Positions 5,694 to 12,558 of a stretch of DNA of 12,904 nt are shown here, piece by piece. The notes beneath the pieces were generated by a model. It worked only from the letters and a program-made list of their open reading frames with translations. It was not told where the DNA came from and did no database searches. The first letter of the stretch is position 1, and the number at the start of each line of letters is the position of its first letter. The position numbers were made by a program, and so were the translations under genes. This stretch comes from Methanothrix sp. (lineage in GTDB: Archaea > Halobacteriota > Methanosarcinia > Methanotrichales > Methanotrichaceae), in contig JAJRAT010000114.1 of NCBI GenBank assembly GCA_028682845.1, positions 1-12,904 on the forward strand. The letters run 5' to 3'.

Positions 5694-8600
5694 TCACATG
5701 CGCCCTTGCAGTTGCTTCTTGAGCTTGTCCAGCTCGCCCGTGCGATACAGGTAGAACCCGGCACCACAGGCGATGAGCAGTATGATGAGCAAGGCAATCA
5801 GCCAGTTGCTGTTCTGAGCCATCTCGACATTCACCGTCTTGGTCTGGTCATCCAGGCTGAACCTGTAGAGTCCCGGGTCCTTGGGCTTGTAGCTGAAGCT
5901 CGCCGTGGCATTTTCGCCCGACTTGACTGTCAGGTTCTTGCTGTCTACCACGCTGTCGTTCACCTTCAGTTCAAACTTGCGGGAATCATCTTCCTTTCCG
6001 GTGTTCTTGATGGTCGCCGCTATCTTCAGATCCTGGCCTGCGCTCGCCTTTTCCGGAACATTCAGGCTCAAGAGCTTCAGAGACGAGGTCACAAGGATCT
6101 TTCTGGTTGCATCCTTGTATCCATCTTTTTGGGCCAACAGATTGTACTCGCCTGTGGCATTGGCGGAATAGGTGAGCATTCCCTGGTCGCTGGTGTTTCC
6201 GATGCTCTCGTCATTGAAGAGTATGTCAGCGCCTTCCACGGGCGTCTGGTTTATGCCTTCCACGACGGTTATCAGGAAGTTCTCTCCTTTGGCAACTTCT
6301 GATGGAGCATTGAGAGTAAACTGGTTTGCCAGGGTTTCGTTGGCCGACTCGACCGCGGCATAGGTCGCCGCCTCGGACGCGGTTCTGACTACCAGGCTGC
6401 CCTTGGCATCGTCGTAGCCGCTCCTCTTGGCAACGACATCAAAGGTGCCGGTGCTCTTGGGGGTGTAGCTGATGGACCCAGTGATGTCGGTAGTTCCAAT
6501 GCTGTTGCCATCGACTGAGATCTGCACGCCGCTCAGGGTCTCGGTTCCTGACTTGGTGCTCATCGAGACCGCCTTGTTGATGACGCCTGCGGGAACGCTG
6601 ATCGTCAGTTCCTTGCCTTCTCCCGTCCTGGTGGCAATCGGTGCCATCAATCTATCTGCGTTGTCGGCAACCTGTATCTTTAGATTCTCCATTATCTCGA
6701 TGGTCCTGTCCCGACTGAGGCTTATGGTCCCGTCGTTGCGCATGGTTATGCCGCTATCGCCCAGCGACTCGACCTTCATCTTGCCGTGGACCTCTCCTTC
6801 TTCCACAGACTCAGCGCTGTCGGAAATCTGGAATATTCCGTCCACCGTGGCCAGATCCGACTCAGTGCTGCGGAAGACGCTCTCCACGTGAGCGGTGATG
6901 ATAGGAACATCTTTCTCGGAGCCGATATCCACCTTATACATGTAGTTTGATGCTTTGTCCCCCGGATCGGAGGATGGTGTTACGACCTTGCTGTCGACCT
7001 CTTCACCGTCTTTGGCCAGGGCGAAATAGACCTTATTTCCATTGAGATCAACCTGCTTGATGCGCAGTTCATAGCCCTCCTCCAAAGAGAGAGCCGATCC
7101 GCTGGCGATGGTTTGGCTATCATCGTTATCGATCAAGACTTTTCTCAACTCACCTTCATTGATGGAGCTGGCCTCGTCGGTGAATTTGGTCTCGTTGTTG
7201 TAACCGGCAAAGTACTTGTCAGCCATGAAACCGATGACATCGTACCTGCCCCAATCACTGAACTCAAACTTGACCGATTGGGGACTGGTCTCGTAGATCA
7301 AATCCTTCTCTTCGATCTTCGTTCCGCCGCTGATCTTTGCCTGCAGAGACTCCGTTCCCACATCATCATCGATGTCATAGTAAAATCCCTCGAAGTTGTA
7401 GGGCGTCCAGGTAAAATCGCTGGTCTTGGAGGGGTTGATCACCGATCCTCTTACGTCATAGGTTCCTGTCCTTTGCACTACCGGAGCAAAACGAACCTCG
7501 TCTGCATCGGCAACCTCGAATCCGACATTGCCGAAGATCTTTGCCGTGCTTCCCTTGCGCAGCGTTAAGGAATCATCGTTTTCCATTTCTACGCCTTGGT
7601 CGGAGACAGACGACACCTTCATTTTATCGTAATCATCGCCGTCCTCGACGGAGACGTATTCATCGGAAATCTGGAATAGGCCGTCCACTGTCACAAGGGC
7701 GGACTCGGTGCTGGCAAAGACATTGGAGATATGGGCCATGACTATCGGCGTGTCTTCTCCGCTGATCTCTACCTCGTACTTGTAGGTAGCGCTTTTCAGG
7801 CTATCAGGAGAAACCACTTTGCTGTCGACTTCTTCGCCGTCTTTGGCCAGAGCCAAATAGACCTTATTCCCATCGATATCGATTTGCTTGATGAGCAGTT
7901 CGTAGCCTTCTTCCAAGGGCAGAACCGAGCCGGTGGTGATGGTGCTCTCTTCGTCGCTATCTATCAGCACTTTTCTCAACTGGTTGTCGTTTATCAGGCT
8001 TCGATCCTCACTGAAAAGATCATTTATCCTGTAGCCGGCAAAATACTTGTCAGCCATGAAGCCCATAACCTGGTAATTTCCCCAGTCATCGAATTCGAAT
8101 TCCGTATCCTGAGCACTTGTGCTGTAGATAAGATCCCCGGATTCGATAGATCTGCTGTCGCCCTGCAGTTTAATGGTAAGCCTCTCAGTTCCTACGTCGT
8201 TCTTCATATCATAGAAAAATCCGGAAAAGCTCTGCGGCGTCCAGGTGTATGTCGACGGGCTTATGCCCTCGCGCCAGATTCTGTCGGTATTATTTTCAGC
8301 ATCTACTGAAGACTCGGACTCGGACGATTTGGATTCCGATGTGCTCTCGGATTCATTTTGGGATACAGACTCTGCAGTTGCATTGCTCTCTGACGATGTT
8401 GCGGTCAGATTTTCCGAAGACGTGACGGCTTCGGCAGCGCTATCTGCAGTGGCTGCAGAAGACTCGGCTTTGCTCTCCGAAGCTATGGCTGTGCTCTCCG
8501 TGGCCGTTTCGGTTGAGGTTTCCGTCCGGGCGCTCTCTTCCGTTGTCTGGCTTGCAGTCTCGGTTGCAGTCTCAGTTGCAGTCTGGCTTGCAATTTGGCT

Positions 8601-9038
8601 CTCAGCCGATGCGCTCTTGTCGCTTGTTTCCGCCTCGGAAGCCGCGGCAGTCTCGGTTGTTGTCGTGCTGGTCGCATCGGCAGCGGCGGTTGTCTCGCTT
8701 GCGGTTGATTTAGCCGTATTCTCCGGCACGGAAGCGGTTTCGCTTTGTGTATTTGCCGGAGTGCTGCTGCTTGCAGCGGTGCTCTTCGACGATGCCAAGG
8801 GCTTCAGCCCGCTGCTGCGTTTTGCCAGCTTTTCCGCTGAGATCGTCTCTCCTTGAGCACTGCTCCCGGAGAGCAAGCTTTGACTGATAACTGATGACGC
8901 TCCTCCTGCAGAATTAGCGTTTGCCCCGGTGCCGGAACTATCCGCAGCATCCGGGGTTTGAGCCAATACCTCCATTGGCAGAGCCGCAGCTAAAACCATG
9001 AGAAGCAGACAGACTCCACCCACCCTGACGTAATCCAT
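5694..9038 (-). CDS. S-layer family duplication-domain surface protein
   Basis: This 1114-residue exported protein probably forms, or is anchored in, the cell-surface layer. Layout: signal peptide 1-26 (hydrophobic VCLLLMVLAAAL, cleavage near VLAQ); Ser/Thr/Ala/Glu-rich low-complexity stalk about 85-248; S-layer domain 1 about 252-522; S-layer domain 2 about 529-805; Ig/PEGA-like modules about 810-885 and 905-985; CARDB-like domain about 988-1073; membrane helix about 1077-1097; short basic cytoplasmic tail. The two S-layer domains align with an offset of 277-281 residues through shared motifs (WTPxxFxGFxYD, DVGTE, MGFMADKYFAGY/IGFMADKYFAGY, LEEGYEL, ALAKDGEEVDSKVV). This matches the Methanosarcina S-layer duplication domain (TIGR01567/PF07752). 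Many N-x-S/T sequons suggest glycosylation. The start is supported by GGAGGAG 4 nt upstream of the ATG and by a TATA box. The long N-terminal stalk is unusual for this family. Confidence 0.9.
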   Translation of the reverse strand: MDYVRVGGVCLLLMVLAAALPMEVLAQTPDAADSSGTGANANSAGGASSVISQSLLSGSSAQGETISAEKLAKRSSGLKPLASSKSTAASSSTPANTQSETASVPENTAKSTASETTAAADATSTTTTETAAASEAETSDKSASAESQIASQTATETATETASQTTEESARTETSTETATESTAIASESKAESSAATADSAAEAVTSSENLTATSSESNATAESVSQNESESTSESKSSESESSVDAENNTDRIWREGISPSTYTWTPQSFSGFFYDMKNDVGTERLTIKLQGDSRSIESGDLIYSTSAQDTEFEFDDWGNYQVMGFMADKYFAGYRINDLFSEDRSLINDNQLRKVLIDSDEESTITTGSVLPLEEGYELLIKQIDIDGNKVYLALAKDGEEVDSKVVSPDSLKSATYKYEVEISGEDTPIVMAHISNVFASTESALVTVDGLFQISDEYVSVEDGDDYDKMKVSSVSDQGVEMENDDSLTLRKGSTAKIFGNVGFEVADADEVRFAPVVQRTGTYDVRGSVINPSKTSDFTWTPYNFEGFYYDIDDDVGTESLQAKISGGTKIEEKDLIYETSPQSVKFEFSDWGRYDVIGFMADKYFAGYNNETKFTDEASSINEGELRKVLIDNDDSQTIASGSALSLEEGYELRIKQVDLNGNKVYFALAKDGEEVDSKVVTPSSDPGDKASNYMYKVDIGSEKDVPIITAHVESVFRSTESDLATVDGIFQISDSAESVEEGEVHGKMKVESLGDSGITMRNDGTISLSRDRTIEIMENLKIQVADNADRLMAPIATRTGEGKELTISVPAGVINKAVSMSTKSGTETLSGVQISVDGNSIGTTDITGSISYTPKSTGTFDVVAKRSGYDDAKGSLVVRTASEAATYAAVESANETLANQFTLNAPSEVAKGENFLITVVEGINQTPVEGADILFNDESIGNTSDQGMLTYSANATGEYNLLAQKDGYKDATRKILVTSSLKLLSLNVPEKASAGQDLKIAATIKNTGKEDDSRKFELKVNDSVVDSKNLTVKSGENATASFSYKPKDPGLYRFSLDDQTKTVNVEMAQNSNWLIALLIILLIACGAGFYLYRTGELDKLKKQLQGRM
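8549..8596. repeat. Imperfect 12-bp tandem repeat in the stalk region of the S-layer gene
   Basis: Four adjacent units (GGCTTGCAGTCT, CGGTTGCAGTCT, CAGTTGCAGTCT, GGCTTGCAATTT, plus strand) encode on the minus strand the repeating TETA/SQTA part of the stalk. The period of 12 bp keeps the reading frame, so copy number could change stalk length. Confidence 0.75.
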
Positions 9039-9042
9039 AGAT

Positions 9043-9049
9043 CTCCTCC
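9043..9049 (-). promoter_or_regulatory. Ribosome-binding site of the S-layer gene
   Basis: The minus strand reads GGAGGAG four nt before the ATG at 9038. It is the strongest ribosome-binding site in the window, as expected for an abundant surface protein. Confidence 0.7.
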
Positions 9050-9083
9050 AATCCTGACCGATACAGTTTAGTAAGACATAGCG

Positions 9084-9097
9084 TTATATTTATATTT
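9084..9097 (-). promoter_or_regulatory. TATA box of the S-layer gene
   Basis: The minus strand reads AAATATAAATATAA, a strong archaeal TATA element. Initiation about 25 nt downstream, near 9065, would leave a leader of about 27 nt carrying the GGAGGAG site. Confidence 0.6.
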
Positions 9098-9217
9098 TGT
9101 TTTCTAAGTTCTCTACTTTCATTTGCTTTTCGCTGGCGGCCTTACGCGCTGTCTTGACCTGGTTGGATGTACTTTGTGTTTATAAATTTGATCACAAACG
9201 GGGCTTTCGACGAACCG

Positions 9218-9231
9218 ATCCATTTATGGAT
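9218..9231. promoter_or_regulatory. Candidate operator: 6-bp inverted repeat with 2-bp spacer
   Basis: ATCCAT and ATGGAT face each other across TT, between the two rightward TATA candidates of the reductase-like gene. It is about 120 bp from the S-layer TATA box. Assignment as an operator is inference from symmetry and position. Confidence 0.3.
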
Positions 9232-9393
9232 GCAGCTATTTTTATGAATTGTTTATAACATGCACCCATGCATCAGTGATTTGCCAATTTAGTTCCGGCA
9301 ATGCATCTCTCGGGACCCGGCGGCCAAAGGACGTTAAAAGGACGTTTGCCTGCCGGAAAGGTTCATCTCATCCGGCTTACTTCTCTTGCGTCC

Positions 9394-10560
9394 ATGAAGT
9401 GCGATGTGCTGGTGATAGGAGCTTCCGCCGCGGGACTGTGCGCCGCTACTGCGGCAGCGAAGGGAGGTGCCGGCGTGATCTTGATGGATAGGGACCTGGA
9501 TCAACCAACGCATACCGCAAACACCCTTTTCGAAGGCATGGCTGCACGCGCAGGGGTGCAGATCGATGACTGCTACGTACAAAAGGAATTGGACGGGATG
9601 CGCATCATCAGCCCGGCAGGGCACGGCGTTACCGTCCCGGCGAGCGGATACTTCATCGACCGGCAGAAGTTTGACCGGCACTACTGCGGCTTAGCCGAGA
9701 AGGCCGGGGTTATGCTTCTCTCCGGCGAGGCACAGAGCGCCAGGCTGGACGGCAGCCGAAGGACGGTAACGACCGGCTCCGGCGCGGAGGAGATCGATGC
9801 CAGGGTTGTCGTCGACGCTTCCGGCATCAAAGCAGTTCCTGCCCGCCGGGCCGGCTTGCAGCCTGTGCGCCATCCTGAGGACATCGCCTGGGCTATGGAG
9901 GCAGAGGTCGAGCATCCCGGCCTCGGGGATGAAATGTTCTTCCAGTACTGGATCGGCAGCATGGCTCCCGGCTGGAAGGCCACATTCTCGCCCGCGGGCG
10001 GCGAGCGTGCGACGCTCGGCGTCTTTGTGCGCGGCCACGGACAGAATGTGCAGTCGTTCTTCCGCTCCTTCCTGCAGAAATTCAAGGCATACAAGGCCGG
10101 GGAGTACAGGGACATCGAGGATATGAAAATCCTGTCCGTCAAGCGCGGAGGCGATCCCATCTGCGTTCTGCCGGGCGAAATCGTTGCCGATTCATTTATG
10201 GTAACAGGCGGGGCGGCGGGCCAGAGCGGCCTCGCCTACGGCATGAGGGCGGGCACCATCTGCGGCACAGTAGCGGCGGAAGCGACGGCGGAAGGCGATG
10301 TGTCCTGCCGTTCGCTCTCCGACTACGAGCGGCAGTGGAACTCGGAGTTCTTCTGGGAGTACCGCATGGGAAGAGCAGCCTTGGAAACATTGCAGGGCTT
10401 GAAGGATGATGAGGTCGACCGCCTCTGCCGGAGCCTGTCCGGAAAAACCCTTATCTCTGACGGATCTTTTCTGAAGAAAGCAGCCTATTCGGGTGCGAAG
10501 GTCGCGCTGGCGAGGCCCTCCACCATATTCGACCTGGTTATGAACCTGGCAAAAGGCTAA
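9394..10560 (+). CDS. Geranylgeranyl reductase family FAD-dependent oxidoreductase, divergent paralogue
   Basis: A 388-residue flavoprotein of the geranylgeranyl reductase/PHBH fold. These enzymes saturate isoprenoid chains of archaeal membrane lipids; the substrate here is not known. The FAD-binding beta-alpha-beta unit starts at residue 3 (DVLVIGASAAGLCAA, G9-x-S-x-x-G14), with an acidic end of strand 2 (LMDRD). VVVDASG is the family DG motif region, and VTGGAAGQSGLAYGMRAGT (270-288) is the second FAD motif. The C-terminal part (YERQWNSEFFWEYRMG, then a helix with DDEVDRLCRSLSG) resembles that of the reductases. Differences from the family: the usual GDA is GGA, so the Asp that contacts the FAD ribityl chain is Gly273. 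The usual YxWxFPxG segment reads GWKATFSPAGGERATLGVF. I chose the ATG at 9394 because the Rossmann strand follows at once. An upstream in-frame ATG at 9301 would add 31 residues with no family likeness. Neither start has a clear ribosome-binding site. Confidence 0.8.
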   Translation: MKCDVLVIGASAAGLCAATAAAKGGAGVILMDRDLDQPTHTANTLFEGMAARAGVQIDDCYVQKELDGMRIISPAGHGVTVPASGYFIDRQKFDRHYCGLAEKAGVMLLSGEAQSARLDGSRRTVTTGSGAEEIDARVVVDASGIKAVPARRAGLQPVRHPEDIAWAMEAEVEHPGLGDEMFFQYWIGSMAPGWKATFSPAGGERATLGVFVRGHGQNVQSFFRSFLQKFKAYKAGEYRDIEDMKILSVKRGGDPICVLPGEIVADSFMVTGGAAGQSGLAYGMRAGTICGTVAAEATAEGDVSCRSLSDYERQWNSEFFWEYRMGRAALETLQGLKDDEVDRLCRSLSGKTLISDGSFLKKAAYSGAKVALARPSTIFDLVMNLAKG

Positions 10561-10570
10561 AACCAAATGA

Positions 10571-10583
10571 CCAAATGCTTTGG
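10571..10583 (+). terminator. Weak hairpin after the reductase-like gene
   Basis: CCAAA-TGC-TTTGG, a 5-bp stem, begins 11 nt past the stop and is followed by AT-rich sequence rather than a clear T-run. It is a weak terminator candidate. Confidence 0.25.
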
Positions 10584-10645
10584 CCAGATAAATATATTAC
10601 TTTGAATATAATATTTTGATTATTAATATTATATCACAAATATTA

Positions 10646-10688
10646 TTTATATGTTTATTATTCTAATTCTTCCTGTGCTTATTATATT
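10646..10688 (+). promoter_or_regulatory. Candidate TATA boxes for the nuclease-like/aroK/CM transcript
   Basis: Two elements fit: TTTATATG at 10646-10653 (leader about 65 nt) and TTATTATATT at 10679-10688 (leader about 28 nt). The first leaves the GAGGAGAGGAG stretch at 10713-10723 well inside the leader. The whole spacer is AT-rich and I cannot choose between them. Confidence 0.4.
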
Positions 10689-10739
10689 TGCTGCTTTGGA
10701 AAAATCCTTTTAGAGGAGAGGAGCCTAGAAGAGCGGCAT

Positions 10740-11264
10740 ATGATCGAACTGTCCAGCGATCCATATGTTCTGAAGCCCAGGAATACGCCCTTGACGGAGG
10801 CGGATTTCAGGCTGCATCTAAACATAAACTGGTGTCGCGGCGTCCTCTTCAACGTGGTTGCCCAAAAGAACTCCATCGCCGTGGTGGAGTATGATGCTCT
10901 GCTCTGGTCCGACGACTCCGTTATGTTCGTGGAGTACAAAGATTCCGTGGCGGCCTACAAAGACCTCTCCTCACGCCGGGTGCAGCAGATGAACAGCTTT
11001 GCCAAGAACATTGCGCGGGGCCTGGGCTACAAGAACTTCACATTCATCGTCGTCGTAAAAGGGCTGGAGGAAGGAACAAACAAGGGCGGAGTGCAGGTTT
11101 TGCCGCTTTTTGAGCTGGGAAACTTCCAGCCCATCTTCGTCTCCACCCTCACCGAGATGGAGTATCTCAACAAATTGATGGCCAAGTACACTCGCGAGGG
11201 CAAGGAAGATGTGGTGGCGGAGCTATGCAAGCTCAAGAAGATCTTTGAGATGGAGATCGGCTAA
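10740..11264 (+). CDS. Small protein with a NERD/PD-(D/E)XK nuclease-like core
   Basis: This 174-residue protein is not one I can name. Its central part follows the PD-(D/E)XK/NERD pattern: hydrophobic strand plus E50-x-D52 (VVEYDALLW), then a second strand with E65-Y-K67 (VMFVEYKDS), then a helix with a conserved-type glutamine (RRVQQMNSFAKNIAR, Q83 or Q84). A core strand TFIVVVKG (101-108) follows. Spacing of D52 to E65-x-K67 is 13 residues, normal for the fold. No helicase, methylase or other restriction domain is present, and the C-terminal 50 residues are helical and charged. The ATG at 10740 has GAAGAG 6 nt upstream and a stronger purine-rich GAGGAGAGGAG 16 nt upstream. No other in-frame start is available. 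The next gene, shikimate kinase, starts 93 nt later on the same strand without a clear promoter, so co-transcription is likely. Nuclease activity is inferred from motif pattern only. Confidence 0.6.
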   Translation: MIELSSDPYVLKPRNTPLTEADFRLHLNINWCRGVLFNVVAQKNSIAVVEYDALLWSDDSVMFVEYKDSVAAYKDLSSRRVQQMNSFAKNIARGLGYKNFTFIVVVKGLEEGTNKGGVQVLPLFELGNFQPIFVSTLTEMEYLNKLMAKYTREGKEDVVAELCKLKKIFEMEIG

Positions 11265-11271
11265 AGATCAA

Positions 11272-11343
11272 GGCGAGACATGAATTTGATGAGACACGAA
11301 AGCTGTGAGGCATGAGAACGGCGAGACAATAGAAAGGCGAGAT
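11272..11343 (+). repeat. Short GGCGAGA(C/T) repeats in the spacer before aroK
   Basis: GGCGAGAC occurs at 11272-11279 and 11320-11327, and GGCGAGAT at 11336-11343. Looser copies (TGAGAC, TGAGGC) lie between them. The spacing is irregular, so this is an imperfect interspersed repeat rather than a tandem array. Confidence 0.45.
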
Positions 11344-11357
11344 TCGGGAGAATACCT

Positions 11358-12206
11358 GTGAAAGGATATGCATGGGCAAACGGGGCTGCCACCATCCTCA
11401 ACGCCGTGGCCAATTGGAAGGGCTCGGCCTTCGGCATTGAGTTGAAGACCACCGCCGAGGTGGAGCTGAACAGATCAGGGTGCATCAAGGGCGATGTTCC
11501 GGGCATGGACACCCGGCTCATCGAGCGCTGCGCGCAGTTGGTGCTGGAGAGGTTTGGCTGCAAATACGGCGCGACGGTGAGAACCCAAAGCGAGATTCCC
11601 GTGGCCGGCGGCCTGAAGAGCAGCAGCACTGCGGCCAACGCCGTCGTTTTGGCAACTTTAGATGCCCTTGATGAGGATCTGGACAGGATTGAGGCGGCGA
11701 AGATCGGCGTGCAGGCGGCTCGCGAGGCGGGCGTGACCATCACCGGCGCGCTGGATGACGCCCTGGCCTCCATGCTCGGCGGCGCTGTGGTCACGGACAA
11801 CCGCGAGATGGCGCTCCTGAAGCATGAGGAGCTATGCGGAGATGTAATGCTCCTTGTGCCGGACAAAAAGCTGTTCTCCCGCGACACGAACGTCGAGCGA
11901 TCCAGGCTGATTGCGCCTCTGGCCGATGTCGTTTTCGAATTGGCCATGCGCGGCGACTGGGGCCGGGCCATGACATTGAACGGCTTTGCCTACTGCGGGG
12001 CGCTCGGCCTTCCGGCGGAGCCGCTGCTCCTGGCCTTGCAGGCTGGCGTGCAGGGCGTGAGCCTGTCCGGCACAGGGCCTGCTTATGCGGCGCTCCTGGG
12101 CAGGGCGAGCGCAGATGATCTGGAGGATGCCTGGAAAATCCTGGGCGGAAGAATCATAAGAACTAAAGCGAACAATAAGGGCGCATCCAAGGGAAGAGGG
12201 CAGTAA
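11358..12206 (+). CDS. aroK: Shikimate kinase, archaeal GHMP type
   Basis: This enzyme phosphorylates shikimate with ATP to shikimate 3-phosphate, step five of the shikimate pathway, in the cytoplasm. Archaea use a GHMP-superfamily enzyme unrelated to bacterial AroK/AroL. At 282 aa it has the normal length. Visible motifs are the GHMP ATP-binding loop IPVAGGLKSSSTAANAV (80-96), the GALDDALASMLGG segment (130-142) and the C-terminal glycine motif GVSLSGTGPAYAALLG (233-248). The N-terminus GYAWANGAATILNAVANWKG is characteristic of the archaeal enzyme. The start is GTG at 11358 with CGGGAG about 8 nt upstream. It is followed after 2 nt by chorismate mutase, so the two are surely one transcript. 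The last dozen residues are charged and probably disordered. Confidence 0.95.
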   Translation: MKGYAWANGAATILNAVANWKGSAFGIELKTTAEVELNRSGCIKGDVPGMDTRLIERCAQLVLERFGCKYGATVRTQSEIPVAGGLKSSSTAANAVVLATLDALDEDLDRIEAAKIGVQAAREAGVTITGALDDALASMLGGAVVTDNREMALLKHEELCGDVMLLVPDKKLFSRDTNVERSRLIAPLADVVFELAMRGDWGRAMTLNGFAYCGALGLPAEPLLLALQAGVQGVSLSGTGPAYAALLGRASADDLEDAWKILGGRIIRTKANNKGASKGRGQ

Positions 12207-12208
12207 AA

Positions 12209-12490
12209 ATGGTTCTGGCTGAACACCGCAAAGAGATCGAGGAGATCGATGAGAAGATCATAAAGCTCATCGATCAGCGCATTGAAGTATCCAAAAAAAT
12301 CTTCGAGGCCAAGAGGGCTGAAAACAGGCCGATAAGCGATCCGGAGCGGGAAAAGCAGGTCCTGGGAAAGGCTACCGACCTGGCTACGGAGCTGAACCTG
12401 GATGCCGGAGCCGTCCGGGATATTTTTGAGATTTTGATTCGCATGAGCGTGCAAAAGCAGCATGATATGCACGGACGTAATCAAGGATAA
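12209..12490 (+). CDS. aroQ: Chorismate mutase, AroQ class, monofunctional
   Basis: This enzyme converts chorismate to prephenate, the entry step to phenylalanine and tyrosine. The protein is 93 residues, the length of a free-standing AroQ domain, and is all helical. Aligning to the E. coli enzyme domain with a constant offset of four places every active-site residue: R7, R24, K35, D44, R47, E48 and Q84 (E. coli R11, R28, K39, D48, R51, E52, Q88). The RPISDPERE segment (40-48) is the typical loop. It starts 2 nt after the shikimate kinase stop, so it is translationally coupled to it, and the two work in the same pathway. No dehydratase or dehydrogenase domain is fused. Confidence 0.94.
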   Translation: MVLAEHRKEIEEIDEKIIKLIDQRIEVSKKIFEAKRAENRPISDPEREKQVLGKATDLATELNLDAGAVRDIFEILIRMSVQKQHDMHGRNQG

Positions 12491-12545
12491 AATTAGAGGA
12501 CCAATGATATTCTGATCAATAATTCTAAATTTTTTAATGCATTTT

Positions 12546-12550
12546 GAGGG
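12546..12550 (+). promoter_or_regulatory. Ribosome-binding site of purE
   Basis: GAGGG lies 8 nt upstream of the ATG at 12559. The 68-nt gap after chorismate mutase is AT-rich with a six-T run (12532-12537) that could terminate the upstream transcript. purE may therefore have its own promoter, but no TATA box is clear. Confidence 0.45.
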
Positions 12551-12558
12551 ATTCTTAA

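Larger units (their letters stand above)
9039..9393. other. Divergent promoter region between the S-layer gene and the reductase-like gene
   Basis: This 355-bp spacer holds the leftward S-layer promoter at 9084-9097 and at least two rightward TATA candidates: TTTATAAATT near 9178-9187 and TTTATAA at 9252-9258. Between those two is an inverted repeat, ATCCAT-TT-ATGGAT (9218-9231), which could be an operator for a dimeric regulator. An in-frame ATG at 9301 lies inside the region and is an alternative start for the rightward gene. Confidence 0.5.

Noticed and set aside
8245..8856. Long plus-strand Ser/Val/Ala-rich frame opposite the S-layer stalk
   Set aside because: It is the mirror of the low-complexity Ser/Thr/Glu codons of the real gene. 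The minus strand has the promoter, ribosome-binding site, signal peptide and domains.
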